NCBI RefSeq assembly: GCF_003071345.1
Contig: NZ_QCYK01000001.1
Span: 2,356,001-2,420,000 of the forward strand
Length of the DNA stretch: 64,000 nt
Direction: 5' to 3'
Source: Chitinophaga parva
GTDB lineage: Bacteria; Bacteroidota; Bacteroidia; Chitinophagales; Chitinophagaceae
Shown piece by piece: positions 9,059 through 19,700 of the stretch. The position numbers and the translations under genes are program-made. Below the pieces are notes generated by a model. The model saw only the letters and a list, made by a program, of their open reading frames with translations, was not told the DNA's origin and ran no database searches. Positions within the stretch are counted from its first letter, which is position 1. Each line of letters starts with the position of its first letter.

Positions 9059-9544
9059 ATGTTCACCGAAAAAGAAATACTGGACCAACTGGATGAACCC
9101 TTCCTCGATCTGCATGCGCCTTCCGGCCCACCCTGGCTGGTGCCTCCAAGGGCACGGTCCCAACATACCTTCATGCTGGACCTGGAGCACGGCTATTTTG
9201 AAACAGCCGGCAGTTACATCCACCTCTTTGCAGATGAAGAACGCTGGGCCATTGTGATGGAGAAGACCGGTTACAACAACCGTAGTGATTATATTGAATC
9301 GGAGCTCGTATACTTTGGCAATTGCGTGGCGCAGGTTGGTGAATACAACATGTTGATGCTGCCTCTGATCGATACCTGGTTGCCGGACGATCTTCCATCG
9401 CTGGCCAGCATTGGCCATTTTCATTATGAAAGCGTGTACCAACCGGAAGTGCCGCCCAGTGCACAGGAAACTTACCAACGGTACATGGCTATGATAACCT
9501 CAAAGAATTTTATGCCCCTATACACAACCGGATGCATCGTTTAA
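9059..9544 (+). CDS. Small hypothetical protein, DUF7003-like, with a probable 3' frameshift
   Basis: 161 residues from ATG 9059; an in-frame ATG at 8954 adds 35 residues that do not look like protein. The segment FMLDLEHGYFETAGSYIHL followed by RWAIVMEKTGYNNR resembles uncharacterised Bacteroidota proteins that I remember as DUF7003; this is recall, not a search. The read ends in MPLYTTGCIV. If one C of the CCCC run at 9515-9518 is removed, the frame continues to TGA at 9573-9575 and encodes a more natural tail, PYTQPDASFKDPDTRLTLC. So the true product may be about 171 residues. The cause could be a sequencing error or a real mutation. Nothing in the neighbours shows a function. Confidence 0.6.
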   Translation: MFTEKEILDQLDEPFLDLHAPSGPPWLVPPRARSQHTFMLDLEHGYFETAGSYIHLFADEERWAIVMEKTGYNNRSDYIESELVYFGNCVAQVGEYNMLMLPLIDTWLPDDLPSLASIGHFHYESVYQPEVPPSAQETYQRYMAMITSKNFMPLYTTGCIV

Positions 9545-9575
9545 AGACCCTGATACCAGGCTTACACTTTGCTGA

Positions 9576-10174
9576 GCGCCAGTGTTATTGACCAATGCGA
9601 GCCCCCGGAGATCCGGATTAAATTTTTTAATAACGACTTTTCACATGCTTTCCGCATGTGTAGTGGAGGAATGGATGTAAATGGAAAACCAGGCAGGGCG
9701 GAGCGCATTATCGCTCTTATTGACTTCCGTCTTCATTCTCCTTCAATATACAATAAATAAGGAATCCTGCCTACATAATGAAAGCGTATACAACACCTAT
9801 AATCTTTAACACTGCATTCAGGTGGCAGTATTCAATATTGACTAATTACGGGCACTGGCGGCAGCCAAAACATCTCTGCACATTAAAATAGCATTAAGCA
9901 AAATCAGTAGTTGGCAAACCTATCTTGTAAAAAAAGTGGATTTTTCTTTTTTTATTCAATTTTTTTCTACCTTCATTACGCACTTGCTAGTGTTGTTTAG
10001 ACCATCGGTTACTCTTAACGTCTGTTGTTTCGTTGTTGTTCAGCTCCTGTCGAGAACGTTATTCTTCAACCTGTCAGGCCTATTTCGATCAAACGCTCAG
10101 GTATCTTTACTGTATAATGTCAACCATTGAACAGGCGCCGGCCATGCCGGACCTGAACAGTATATTGTTTGTGT
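9576..10174. other. Gap without a convincing gene
   Basis: About 600 bp. Short ORFs here have poor composition and no recognisable motif. A perfect 7-bp hairpin (CACATGC, loop TTTCC, GCATGTG) lies at 9642-9660 and lacks a U tract. A very AT-rich, T-tract region at about 9925-9990 could hold the promoter for the TraB-like gene. Nothing else is seen. Confidence 0.5.
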
Positions 10175-11086
10175 ATGAGACTATGCATCGTCCTGTTATT
10201 CCTTCATATTTTCTGTGCCATAAACGCTTCTGTGTTTGCGATGAACGGTACTGTTGATTCTACCTTTAAACGCCAACATACGATCGCCTGGAAGGTAACG
10301 GGTAAACAATTGCAGCATCCCGGCTACCTGATCGGCACCTGCCATGCGGTAGGAAAGTCTTTCCTGGACAGCATTCCTGCCATCAGAGCCATTTTACAAC
10401 AATCGCGTTGCCTGTTAACGGAACTATATCCATCTGATAATAGCGACGGTGTTACAACCACTACAGACATCCAGGCATTGCCACTGCTGGACAAGCGGCA
10501 GTATGCACTCATGGATTCTTTCTTCAAGGCCACCGCTGGCCCTACAGAAGGCCTGGACAACCCGGACGTGCTGCACATATCGGTCTATGATTTCATTGGC
10601 GGCATCCGCGAAATGTTGTTACGCAGGTCTGGTACGGCCGCCTTTGCACAAATGGACCGCGAACTTTATGAGTCGTTTCATGCAGCCGCGAAAGCAACGT
10701 ATGCACTGGAGAAGGCAACAGACCTGTATTTTAGGCCGGGCGACACCGTTGCTGCAAAGGCTTTGCTGGACCGGTACATCAGCACGGTAAGCCAGTGGGA
10801 CGAGTGGGACATTTCCAATCCGCAATCTGACATCGCAAAATTTATAAAACGGTACAAAACACTGCAGCTGGACTACCAGCTCAGCGCTACAGAACCCACA
10901 GCACTTTCACAACAATTCTCAAAAACGATTGCCAACAGAAATAAAAACTGGCTGCCAAAGATAGAGCACTATATGCAGCAGCAACCCACTGTAGTAGCGG
11001 TAGGCTTTTACCATCTTGCCTTTACGACCGGTCTTATCAACCTTCTTCGTGCAGACGGTTACAACGTAACGCCCGTCGCGCTTTAA
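10175..11086 (+). CDS. TraB/GumN-family secreted protein
   Basis: 303 residues from ATG 10175; a TTG at 10169 is a weaker alternative. A signal peptide covers about the first 22 residues (LLFLHIFCAINASVFA). The motif YLIGTCHAVGKSF near residue 50 is the TraB/GumN GT.H signature, followed by a helical region with an early Glu (LLTELYP). The end, VVAVGFYHLAFTTGLINLL near residue 275, matches the second conserved glycine-His block of the family. TraB/GumN proteins are related to the Tiki/EreA fold and may be metal-dependent proteases, but the activity is unproven in most bacteria. The stop codon overlaps the ATG of the next gene (TAATG), so the two are probably translated together. Confidence 0.82.
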   Translation: MRLCIVLLFLHIFCAINASVFAMNGTVDSTFKRQHTIAWKVTGKQLQHPGYLIGTCHAVGKSFLDSIPAIRAILQQSRCLLTELYPSDNSDGVTTTTDIQALPLLDKRQYALMDSFFKATAGPTEGLDNPDVLHISVYDFIGGIREMLLRRSGTAAFAQMDRELYESFHAAAKATYALEKATDLYFRPGDTVAAKALLDRYISTVSQWDEWDISNPQSDIAKFIKRYKTLQLDYQLSATEPTALSQQFSKTIANRNKNWLPKIEHYMQQQPTVVAVGFYHLAFTTGLINLLRADGYNVTPVAL

Positions 11087-11457
11087 TGGGAATGTCTGAT
11101 CTCGACCATAAATACCGTACAGAGGAAAAAGATCTACGGGCAGCCATCAGGGCAGAAGCCAAAAAGATCAGGGGCGTGACAGCGGAATGGGAAAATCTTT
11201 ACGTACTGCGGTCGCCGGTTAATGGAAGGCTCTCATTCTTTAAAATCCTGACTACCCTGGAACAAAAAATGGCGGCGCTGCTGCACTACACCACGGAGTG
11301 GAAGCGCCTTTTCGGCGAGTCGCCGGATGACATGCTGGCAATGCTGAAGCTCAATATGGACCAGGAATTTACCAGGAACATTATTGGGAATACCTGTTTG
11401 CCGGCCAGGCGACCTGGATCAAACATGCTCTGGCGGTTTAATGCCACAACGCGTTAG
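11086..11457 (+). CDS. Small hypothetical protein, coupled to the TraB-like gene, probably frameshifted
   Basis: 123 residues as read, starting at the TAATG overlap with the previous stop. The first 90 residues are charged and probably helical (HKYRTEEKDLRAAIRAEAKK). The end as read (LPARRPGSNMLWRFNATTR) looks wrong. Adding one T to the TTT at 11368-11370 shifts the frame to TAA 11439-11441 and gives the tail YQEHYWEYLFAGQATWIKH, which looks like genuine protein. I do not recognise a family. The overlap with the TraB-like gene suggests a joint role. Confidence 0.55.
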   Translation: MGMSDLDHKYRTEEKDLRAAIRAEAKKIRGVTAEWENLYVLRSPVNGRLSFFKILTTLEQKMAALLHYTTEWKRLFGESPDDMLAMLKLNMDQEFTRNIIGNTCLPARRPGSNMLWRFNATTR

Positions 11458-11646
11458 TCTATAATATATTATTCATAATATCACCAGTGTTTCCAAAACA
11501 TATACCAACCCAACCAATGATAAGTTGCGTTGTTTGCTGGTGTCAATTTGTAAAGCTGTCCACCTATTGGGCCGGTGTTTCCCATTTGCTCAAAGTGGAA
11601 AATTTTCTGCTACAATACAGAAAATTTTCACGACGTATACTTAAAC

Positions 11647-11682
11647 AAAAAAGTGGCTGCATCTTTTTTGATGCAGCCACTT
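11647..11682 (-). terminator. Rho-independent terminator of the GH16 gene
   Basis: A perfect 13-bp stem (AAGTGGCTGCATC with GATGCAGCCACTT) has a 6-nt loop and, on the minus strand, is followed by TTTTTGTTT. It lies 43 bp beyond the GH16 stop codon and closes the beta-glucan locus. Confidence 0.88.
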
Positions 11683-11724
11683 CATATGCTGTAAACCAGC
11701 CGGGGTGGTCAATAAACGCCTTCG

Positions 11725-14700
11725 TTAACGCTTGATCACCTTGAACGTTGTCGCCTGCCGTTCATTCTCTAACTTCAGCAGGTACATCCCTACCGGCACG
11801 CTCCCAATATTCTGGCTGATCCGTGTCTGCCCTTTCACATTCCATCTGCGGATCACCTTTCCCTGCATATCCACCAGCGAAAGTATTTTATACACCGGCT
11901 CTTTCACCTGCAGTGTGATCTGCCCGTTGGTAGGATTGGGATACAACGTTACGTTGTTCTTGTCCGCCGTTTCCACTACCGGTTTTAATTGGCTGTAAGC
12001 CGCCATCATAGCCTGCGATACGGCAGGGCTATCGGGTGGTGCCACCGCACAGTTGCTGATGCTGAACCAGTTGAATTTGAAATTACCGGATTGCACGTGG
12101 ATGCCGGTATAGCTCAGCGCCGGCAACGTGATGGTGTCTGTTATCGTCTGCCATTTACCACCGGTGTTCGGAATATCATACACGCCAAAGTTATAGCCGC
12201 TATGGCCTACCCACAGCTTGGAGGCTACGGTGGATGATACGCGGAAGCTGATGGTGTAACGGCCTGCCACGGGCACTACGAGCGTGCTGTAGGCAAACCA
12301 GTCATTCGTCCACAGGTTCGTGTAGTCTTTGCCACCCCCCACATCCGTACAGTTTTCCAGGTACGGGTTGGAAGACTTGTTAGAGGCGCTTTCCGCTTCA
12401 TATTTATGGTCTACTGTACAAGTATAAGCCGTGGTCACTACCGCGCTGGCACTGATGGCGCCTTGTGATACGGTGACACTGTCTGTGCCCGGGGTGCTGC
12501 CGGCGGTGAAAACACCGGTGTTCGAGATCGTATTACCAGCATTGTCTACTGTCCACACGGGCGTGAATGCCAATACGCTGTCACGCTGGTCGTAACCAAT
12601 GGCGGTGAACTGCTGGGAGGCACCTACCGGCACAGTTACAGTATCTGGCGCCAGCGTAATGCGGGTCAGCACCGGCAGTGCGGTCACATGTGCGGTAGCC
12701 GTATCGGTGATGCCGGCTTCTGTAGCGGTGATCGTAAAATTGCCGGGCGCGGTGGCGGTAAATGCGCCGGTGCTGCTGATGCTGGCGCCCGTGCCGGATA
12801 CAGACCATGTGGGGGATACGATGAACACACTGCTATCCTGTCCGCGGCCACTGGCGGTGAACTGTTGTATATCCCCGGTGTGCAGGTTCACCGTGGCGGG
12901 TTGTACATCCAGTTGTGCCAGTGTAATGGAGTCTGCGCGCACAAAGCGCAGCCAGTTGAAGTTCCAGCCATCTTTGTTGGCCTGTATGCGGATGGTTTTG
13001 TTGCCTGCCGGTAATTGGATGGGCAGGGAGGTCACCGTTTCCCAGTTCTGCCATCCGCCGCTGGCGGGCAGTGCCACGGTTTGCAGGGTTACAGCATCCA
13101 TCATGATGTTGAGGCTCGACAAGCTGTTGGCCGCCACGCGGAACTGGATGCGATAGGCACCGCTATCCGGTACGGCGATGTCGTACTCGAACCAGGTGCC
13201 GGTGCCAATGTAGCTTACATCTGCACCACCGCCCACATCGGCCGTGGTTTCTGTGCAACAGGCATTGCTGTTACCAAATTGTTCGGCTTCAATTTTTGCG
13301 GGAATGGGTTTGTACGTCGCGGTCCTGGGCGTGGCATAGGCCACGGCAGTTTTGGTTACGCCGTTCACCGTGGCGGTGGCAGTGATGGTGGCGCTGTCAT
13401 GCAGCGTGGCCAGGCCTGTTGTCGTAATGCTGTTGCCCGTTCCGGTAATGCTCCATACCGGTGTGATGTTCATGGGAAAGCCGTTCTGATCCAGCGCTTT
13501 GGCGGTATACTGCTGGGTAATGCCCGGCAGGAAAGAGATCGTGGCGGGTGTGAGGGTTACGGTATCCAGCACCGGCGTGCCCAGGCCTTTCTGGTAAACA
13601 TGCACATAGTCTACCAGCATACTGTCTGGCCAGTCTGCATCCACGATGGTGCCGCCCATACCGCCACCTATGGAGATATTCAGGATCAGGAAAAACTTCT
13701 GGTCAAAGGGCCAGTCTTTCCAGTCGGTATGGGGGTTCGGGTAGGTGAGCACGTGGAGGTTGTCGTACCTGAATTCAATGGAATCGGCATTCCATTCCAT
13801 GCTGTATACGTGGTACACCGTATCTACATCGGGTATTACTTTGGATGCGGACACCTGGCCCCCGTTGGTCCAGTTGCGGTTTTGGGTATGCACGGTGGAT
13901 AACACTGTACCGAAGTTGTTGCCTACATGTTCCATTATATCCAGTTCCCCGCTCTTGGGCCAGGCGCCATATGCGCTGGTGGTGGGCATCAGCCAGATGG
14001 CCGGCCACGAGCCGCGTGCGCGGGGCAGCCTGGCCCTTACATCTACTTTGCCATATTGGAAATCCACTTTGTTCTGCGTGATCAGGCGGGCGGAAGACCA
14101 TGGCTCAGTGGTAGTTCCATTGGGATAATCCTTTTTACCGGTGATCACCAGGTGGCCATTTCTTACGCGGGCATTGTCATGCGTGGCGTCGGTGTACACC
14201 TCCTGCTCCCCATTGATCCATCCTTTGGGCTGTGGGTCTATTTTCCATTTATTCACATCCGGCACACCGTCTATGCTGAATTCCTCATCAAAGATCATGG
14301 TCCAGTTAGGGTTCCCCTGGAACACTACGTTCCCTCTTGCCGTATAGGCGCTGGCGTTAGCACTGTCCAGTTCCTGGCCGGCGATGGTGAGTTTCAGGAT
14401 GGCCCTCGAATAATTAACGGGTGAATTGCCGCTTAAGGAAAGTAGGGCCGTAGTGTCATTTACCCGCGTCACATGGCTGATGCTTACGCCGGAGGGTAGG
14501 TTGGTGGCCGTCCAGCCGGCAGGGTGCAGGGTATCGGCAAACGAGCCTCCATGTACCGTAGCGGTAAGCACGGCGCCGTTTTCCTGGCCCATGGCTATGC
14601 TGGTATCTTTGAGGGTAATGGCAGTAGGATTGGGCCCTTCTACCAGGTCAAAGTACAGGATGCCATTGGCTTTTTTGCCATCAATGAAATGCACCTCTAT

Positions 14701-15171
14701 GCGGTTAAAATTGGTCCGCGTTTTCACGCTGGAGAAGTCGTACGTGGCTTGCTCCCATGTGTTGATGTGACTTGCCTTGTAGGTAAAGTACACCGCGGTG
14801 GCGTAGTCGTTGTTGTGCTGCAGTTTGAACATGATCTCATCCTGGGTGCTGGCATACACCAGCATGCGGAACTTACTGTTGGTAGAGAGATCAAAGGAAT
14901 CAGAGAGGGTACAACCTGCGGTCATGTACTCAAAGCAGGTGGTGTCTTTGGTGAATTTGGCCACCAGCGGGCTGGTATTAAGGCCGGAAGGATTGGGATT
15001 GGCCACGCCAAATTGTACTTTGCCGGTTGCATTGTCGCCGGCATAGTAAGTCCATCTGCTGGAGCAGGGCCCGTGGCCTTCCATGTCATCGAGCAGGAGG
15101 TATTGTGCCTGCAGCCTGCCACATACGAGCACGCCGAGGAGCAACACAAAAAGTGTAGCGATGTTTTTCAT
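11725..15171 (-). CDS. Multimodular GH16 endo-beta-glucanase with CBM6 modules and T9SS sorting domain
   Basis: 1148 residues. Order: signal peptide (to about 22); a jelly-roll carbohydrate-binding-like module (24-178); an Ig-like domain (about 185-280); a GH16 catalytic domain (about 283-552) with the signature ELDIMEH (nucleophile E409, helper D411, acid/base E414); a Big_2-like repeat; a CBM6-type module (KIEAEQFGN...GWNFNWLRFVRA); two more Big_2-like repeats; a second CBM6-like module (KYEAESASN...FKFNWFSI); and a C-terminal type A T9SS domain (LYPNPTNGQITLQ...YLLKLENERQATTFKVIKR). GH16 enzymes of this type cut beta-1,3 or mixed-linkage glucans such as laminarin. The tail predicts export through T9SS to the surface or medium. 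It follows SusC/SusD in the same orientation with a hairpin between. Confidence 0.93.
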   Translation of the reverse strand: MKNIATLFVLLLGVLVCGRLQAQYLLLDDMEGHGPCSSRWTYYAGDNATGKVQFGVANPNPSGLNTSPLVAKFTKDTTCFEYMTAGCTLSDSFDLSTNSKFRMLVYASTQDEIMFKLQHNNDYATAVYFTYKASHINTWEQATYDFSSVKTRTNFNRIEVHFIDGKKANGILYFDLVEGPNPTAITLKDTSIAMGQENGAVLTATVHGGSFADTLHPAGWTATNLPSGVSISHVTRVNDTTALLSLSGNSPVNYSRAILKLTIAGQELDSANASAYTARGNVVFQGNPNWTMIFDEEFSIDGVPDVNKWKIDPQPKGWINGEQEVYTDATHDNARVRNGHLVITGKKDYPNGTTTEPWSSARLITQNKVDFQYGKVDVRARLPRARGSWPAIWLMPTTSAYGAWPKSGELDIMEHVGNNFGTVLSTVHTQNRNWTNGGQVSASKVIPDVDTVYHVYSMEWNADSIEFRYDNLHVLTYPNPHTDWKDWPFDQKFFLILNISIGGGMGGTIVDADWPDSMLVDYVHVYQKGLGTPVLDTVTLTPATISFLPGITQQYTAKALDQNGFPMNITPVWSITGTGNSITTTGLATLHDSATITATATVNGVTKTAVAYATPRTATYKPIPAKIEAEQFGNSNACCTETTADVGGGADVSYIGTGTWFEYDIAVPDSGAYRIQFRVAANSLSSLNIMMDAVTLQTVALPASGGWQNWETVTSLPIQLPAGNKTIRIQANKDGWNFNWLRFVRADSITLAQLDVQPATVNLHTGDIQQFTASGRGQDSSVFIVSPTWSVSGTGASISSTGAFTATAPGNFTITATEAGITDTATAHVTALPVLTRITLAPDTVTVPVGASQQFTAIGYDQRDSVLAFTPVWTVDNAGNTISNTGVFTAGSTPGTDSVTVSQGAISASAVVTTAYTCTVDHKYEAESASNKSSNPYLENCTDVGGGKDYTNLWTNDWFAYSTLVVPVAGRYTISFRVSSTVASKLWVGHSGYNFGVYDIPNTGGKWQTITDTITLPALSYTGIHVQSGNFKFNWFSISNCAVAPPDSPAVSQAMMAAYSQLKPVVETADKNNVTLYPNPTNGQITLQVKEPVYKILSLVDMQGKVIRRWNVKGQTRISQNIGSVPVGMYLLKLENERQATTFKVIKR

Positions 15172-15190
15172 AACGTTTCGTTTATCAGGA

Positions 15191-15226
15191 TGAAGAAAAG
15201 CCAGCGCAGTGGGTGACTGCGCTGGC
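15191..15226 (-). terminator. Hairpin terminator/attenuator between susD and GH16
   Basis: An 11-bp perfect stem (GCCAGCGCAGT with ACTGCGCTGGC, 5-nt loop) is followed on the minus strand by TTTTCTT. It lies in the 113-bp gap between the SusD stop and the GH16 start, so it could end susCD transcription or lower read-through into the enzyme gene. Confidence 0.75.
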
Positions 15227-15284
15227 AGGTTATTATGGATAAATGGATGTTTGCATGGGGATACTGTTGTAAAGAAAGTTTATG

Positions 15285-16733
15285 CTACAGGTTTGGGTTC
15301 ACGGCGGCGTCTACACCGGGTACGGGCATCCAGTAGTCCGCCTGGGTAATGGTACCATTGGGCTGCAGGTCTGCGGGGTCTTTGTCCGCATTGGCGGCAG
15401 CCACCAGGTCCAGTCTCACGAGGTCAAACCAGCGGTTCCATTCACCGGCAAATTCCCAGGCCCTTTCCTGCACCACGGCGGCTGCAAAATCGGCGCCGGA
15501 CAGGCCTTTGGGGAGATCTGCAAGGCCGGCACGCTGGCGCACTGCATTCACGGCAGCATAGGCCTCATCACTGGGTGTACCGGTGGCCCTGGCCTGTGCT
15601 TCCGCATAAATGAGCAGCACGTGCGCATAGCGCAGCATGATCACCGGGTTGTTAGACATATAAGTGGCTTTGTCGCCGGCCTGCTGTATGGTGAACTTTT
15701 TATAGTAGGGATGCTTGGTAGTAGTAGACTGCCAGGGAATGGTGTTGCCATTCACTACAAATTCCGTGGAGAATGTATCATCCTTGCGCGGGCCAGCCGG
15801 GAAGTTGTTAAAGAACTTCAGTTCCGGGAAAAAGTCGCTCCAGCCACCCTGGTCTTCCGGCATGGTAGACAGGCCGTAGAAAGAGTTATAGGTAGACCAT
15901 TGCCCGCGGGTGAACAGTGCAAATACATCTTCCACCGTACCGCCTACAAAGATCTTCAGGAAGCCGCCCTGGTACAGGTCAAAGCCGTAGGCGCCCTTGT
16001 TATCGATCACCTCTTTGGCCTTGGCGGCGGCCAGTGCATACTTTGAGTTGTCTTTCAGGGGCCAGCCGGCTTCTGTGAGGTACACATCTGCCAGCAGCGC
16101 TTTCACGGAGCCTTTGTTGGGCCGTCCCGGATCGCGTTTGGTGTTGGGTACCCATTCTTCCGCGTGGGCCAGGTCTGCTTCTATCAGCTTATAAATATCG
16201 GCAGGCTGGCTTTTGGTGAGGTGCAGGTAATCCGGTGAATAGATCTCAGACGGGATGATGGGCACCGGGCCCCACAGGCGGGTGAGCCAGTAGTAGCAAA
16301 GCGCGCGCAGGAAATAGGCTTCACCCACAATGGTATGGATAGTGGTTTCCGTACCATCCTGCACCTGGTCATAATTGTTGATGATATTTGTAGTGGACTG
16401 GATGGTTTTGTAACAACCCAGCCAGATGGGCGTCATCCTGCTGTTGAGCGAGGTAACATTAAAGCGGTCAAACTCGCGGAACTCTTCTTTGTTGGAGCCG
16501 GGATGCGTGGTAAGGTCATCGCCTCCCATGGTCATGGCTATCTGTGACACGGTGGTAAAGCCGCTGGTCCAGGGCACCATCAGGCTGCCGTAAGCACCGG
16601 TGAGGGCAGATTCCAGGCCGGCCTGGCTGCTCAATGCAGCATCACCGCCCACCAGTCCTTTAGGATGTTCCGTAAGCTCCTGTTTACAGCCAGCTGCCAG
16701 GAGCAGGCAAACCACCAGGTATATCTTTTTCAT
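15285..16733 (-). CDS. SusD/RagB-family glycan-binding lipoprotein
   Basis: 482 residues with the lipoprotein signal MKKIYLVVCLLLAAGC (lipobox LAAGC, Cys16). The SusD family is clear from VGEAYFLRALCYYWLTRLWG near residue 140, the middle ALLADVYLTEAG segment and the C-terminal PVPGVDAAVNPNL ending, which matches the usual P.P..........NP..NP. It would bind beta-glucan oligosaccharides at the surface and deliver them to the SusC encoded 30 bp upstream. It shares its operon with that SusC; the GH16 gene follows after a hairpin. Confidence 0.94.
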   Translation of the reverse strand: MKKIYLVVCLLLAAGCKQELTEHPKGLVGGDAALSSQAGLESALTGAYGSLMVPWTSGFTTVSQIAMTMGGDDLTTHPGSNKEEFREFDRFNVTSLNSRMTPIWLGCYKTIQSTTNIINNYDQVQDGTETTIHTIVGEAYFLRALCYYWLTRLWGPVPIIPSEIYSPDYLHLTKSQPADIYKLIEADLAHAEEWVPNTKRDPGRPNKGSVKALLADVYLTEAGWPLKDNSKYALAAAKAKEVIDNKGAYGFDLYQGGFLKIFVGGTVEDVFALFTRGQWSTYNSFYGLSTMPEDQGGWSDFFPELKFFNNFPAGPRKDDTFSTEFVVNGNTIPWQSTTTKHPYYKKFTIQQAGDKATYMSNNPVIMLRYAHVLLIYAEAQARATGTPSDEAYAAVNAVRQRAGLADLPKGLSGADFAAAVVQERAWEFAGEWNRWFDLVRLDLVAAANADKDPADLQPNGTITQADYWMPVPGVDAAVNPNL

Positions 16734-16763
16734 GTAAGGTCGTTTAGTCGTTTGCGTTATAGT

Positions 16764-19700
16764 TTAAAAACTGAGGGTGAGGCCACCGGTAAAGGTCTTT
16801 ACATTCGGGTAGCTGCCAAAGTCAATGCCCTGGCGGATATCACCGTCAGATGAATTGGACTCGGGATCAATGCCGCTGTAACCGGTAAGTGTAAACAGGT
16901 TGGTGGCGCTTACAAATACCTTGATGGCCATGATGTTCTTCAGTTTGGATTTAGGGATGTCATAGGACAGGCTCACGTTCTTAAGCCGCACGAAATCTGC
17001 TTTTTCCAGGAAGCGGGTGCTCTGGGTAAAGTTGCGGTTAGTGCTGCTGAAGGCAGGAATATCGGAGGTTTCATTCACCCCGGGGATGTAGCGGTTCTTG
17101 ATGTCTACCAGTGTTGCTTCGCGTGCATCGCCACCGTAGTACATGGCTGCCGCCTTGTTGTAGTTCAGGCGGTCAAAGCCCATGAGGCCCTGGAACAGCA
17201 GGTTCAGGGTAAACGCCTTGTAGGTAAAGGTGTTGTTCCAGCCAAGGGAAGTAGTGGGGATACCACATCCTATCACCCCATAATCGTTTGCATCTATGAG
17301 CCCGTCATCGTTCACATCCAGGTAGCGGGAGTCACCGGGCTTGGCGCCGTAGGTAGCGGCTTTGCCATCACCGGGCTTCCAGGTGCCCAGGTAAGTGAGG
17401 CCCCAGATGGAGCCGAGGGATTTGCCCGGCATTACTACAAACTCGGACTGGGGCGACATACCACCACCTATTTTACGCGTGTTCGGATCAAAGATCATGG
17501 TCCTGTTGTCACCGATGTACTTAACGCGGTTCCTGTTGAAAGACACGTTCAGCGAGGATTTCCAGCTGAAGTTGTTATGGGTGATCACGTCTCCCTCGAT
17601 GGAAAATTCCCAGCCTTTGTTCTGCACTGTGCCCACGTTGCGGGTAATGCTGTTGCCGCCCAGGTAAAGGGGAAGTGTCTCCGTGAGCAGCAGGTCACGG
17701 GTATCTTTTACAAAATAGTCAGCAGTGATATTCACCCGGTCCCTGAACAGGCCGATGTCAATGCCTGCATCTTTCTGTTCGGTAGCTTCCCATTTCAGGT
17801 CCGGATTGCCAATGTTGTTGAGAATAATCCCGTTTTGGAAAGTGGAGCTGGTGAAAGAGGCAATACGGTTGGAATAGGAAGAAAAAGTACTGTAAGCGCT
17901 CACGGCCTGGTTACCGGTAAGGCCCCAGCTGCCACGCAGTTTCAGCATGCTGATGGCCGGTAAGTTTTCCATGAAAGGCTCGTTGGAGATCACCCAGCCT
18001 ACAGATACGGAGGGGAAATAGCCAAACTTATTGCTGCCCTGGAAGCGGGAAGAACCATCGCGGCGGATCGCGGCAGAAATGAGGTACTTGTCTTTATATC
18101 CATAATTCACGCGGCCTACCAGGGAAAACAGGCTGGCCTTGGAATAGCCGGAAGCCGGGCTGCCGGGTGTGCCCAGCGCCAGGTTATTCCATTGGAAATT
18201 TTCATAGGTAAGGTTAGACGCGCCGGCAGCTGCATATTCCAGGGACGACTGCTGGTATTCCGTTACCGCTGTGATATCCAGGCTGTGCACATCTTGGAAC
18301 AGGTGGTGGTAGTTCAGCGTGTTGGTGTTTTGCAGGCGTAGTTCTTTGTTGGAGCGCACACTGGCGGTGGAAGTACCGGAATTGGTGGTCTTACCGCCAA
18401 AGGATTTATTCGTGTATTCGTTATAGTTACCCCCGTACTGTACGTTCAGGCTCAGGCCATCCAGGATGTTGAAGCGGAAACCGCCTATCAGGTTGGCCAG
18501 CATGCGGTCTGTAACTGCCAGCCGGTCCGTGGTAAGGGCCACCGGGTTGTAGAAGATGGAGCCCACCGGGTCGGAAACGGTGTACTTGCCGTTAGCCTGG
18601 TATACCGGTACCGTGGGAGACCACGTGATAGCCTGTGCCAATGGGCTGCTGGCGCCATCGGCGGGAATATCCGTGTTTTGAGAAGTGCTGTAAGAGCCGG
18701 TGATGTTCAGGAAGGTGGATACCCATTTGGAAAGGTTGGCGTTGATGTTGGAACGCAGCGTGTAGCGTTTGTAGAAAGAATTTTGGATCACACCATCCTG
18801 GTCCAGGTAGTCACCGGAAATAAAGTAGCCGGATTTGTCCGTGCCGCCGGAAAGGCTCAGCTGGTACTCCTGTGCGGGCGCGGTGCGGAAGATCTCATTC
18901 TGCCAGTTGGTGCCGCCATTGGCGCGGTATTGGGCTATCTGCGCGTCCGTAAAAGGTTTGGTGGTGCCCACGGCGGTGGCATGTGCATTGGCCGTTTCGG
19001 CATAGTCGCCGGCGTCCAGCAGGTCCAGTTTTTTGATCACGGTAGAAGAGGAGAGACGGCTGGTGAAATCCACTTTCACCGCCCCTTTGCCGCCTTTTTT
19101 GGTAGTAACGATGATCACACCGTTTGCACCACGGCTACCAAAGATGGCAGTGGCCGAGGCGTCTTTCAGCACATCAATGGAGGCAATGTCATTGGGATTG
19201 ATGGAAGCAAAGTCTGCCCCCACAAACCCATCCACCACGTATAGGGGGCTGTTGTCGCCGTTGATAGAGTTGGAGCCGCGTATGCGGATGCGCACGGCGC
19301 CCCCGGGTGAACCGGCAGAATTGGTCACCTGTACACCGGCGGCCCGGCCTTGCAGTACCTGGTCCAGGCGGTTTACCGGCTGGTCTTTAAAATCCGCTGC
19401 GCTTACAGATGAAATGGAATTGGAAAGATCGCCGCGGCGCTGTTCTCCATAACCCACTACCACGAGTTCATTCATTTTGGAGGCCATGGGTTGCAGTACT
19501 ACCGGCAGGTTACTTTTGCCTGCCACGGCTACTTCCGTTCTGGTATAACCAATGGAAGAAACCACCAGCACCGCGTTGTCATCTGCCACTTTAATGGCGT
19601 ACTCGCCATTCTCATTGGTCACCACGCCATGGTTGGTACCTTTTACCTGCACGGTTACGCCCGGCAGCGGCTCTCCCTTTTCGTTGGTGATGCGGCCCTT

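Noticed and set aside
9569..9760. A 63-codon + frame
   Set aside because: It begins within the restored tail of the DUF7003-like gene and has no protein-like pattern.
10033..10257. A short + frame with MSTIEQAPAMPDLNSILFVYE
   Set aside because: The first 20 residues look plausible, but the frame runs into the start of the TraB-like gene with a Cys-rich nonsense tail. No family is recognised.
13015..13902. A 295-codon + strand frame
   Set aside because: It is antisense to the GH16 catalytic and CBM6 regions and has no recognisable domain.
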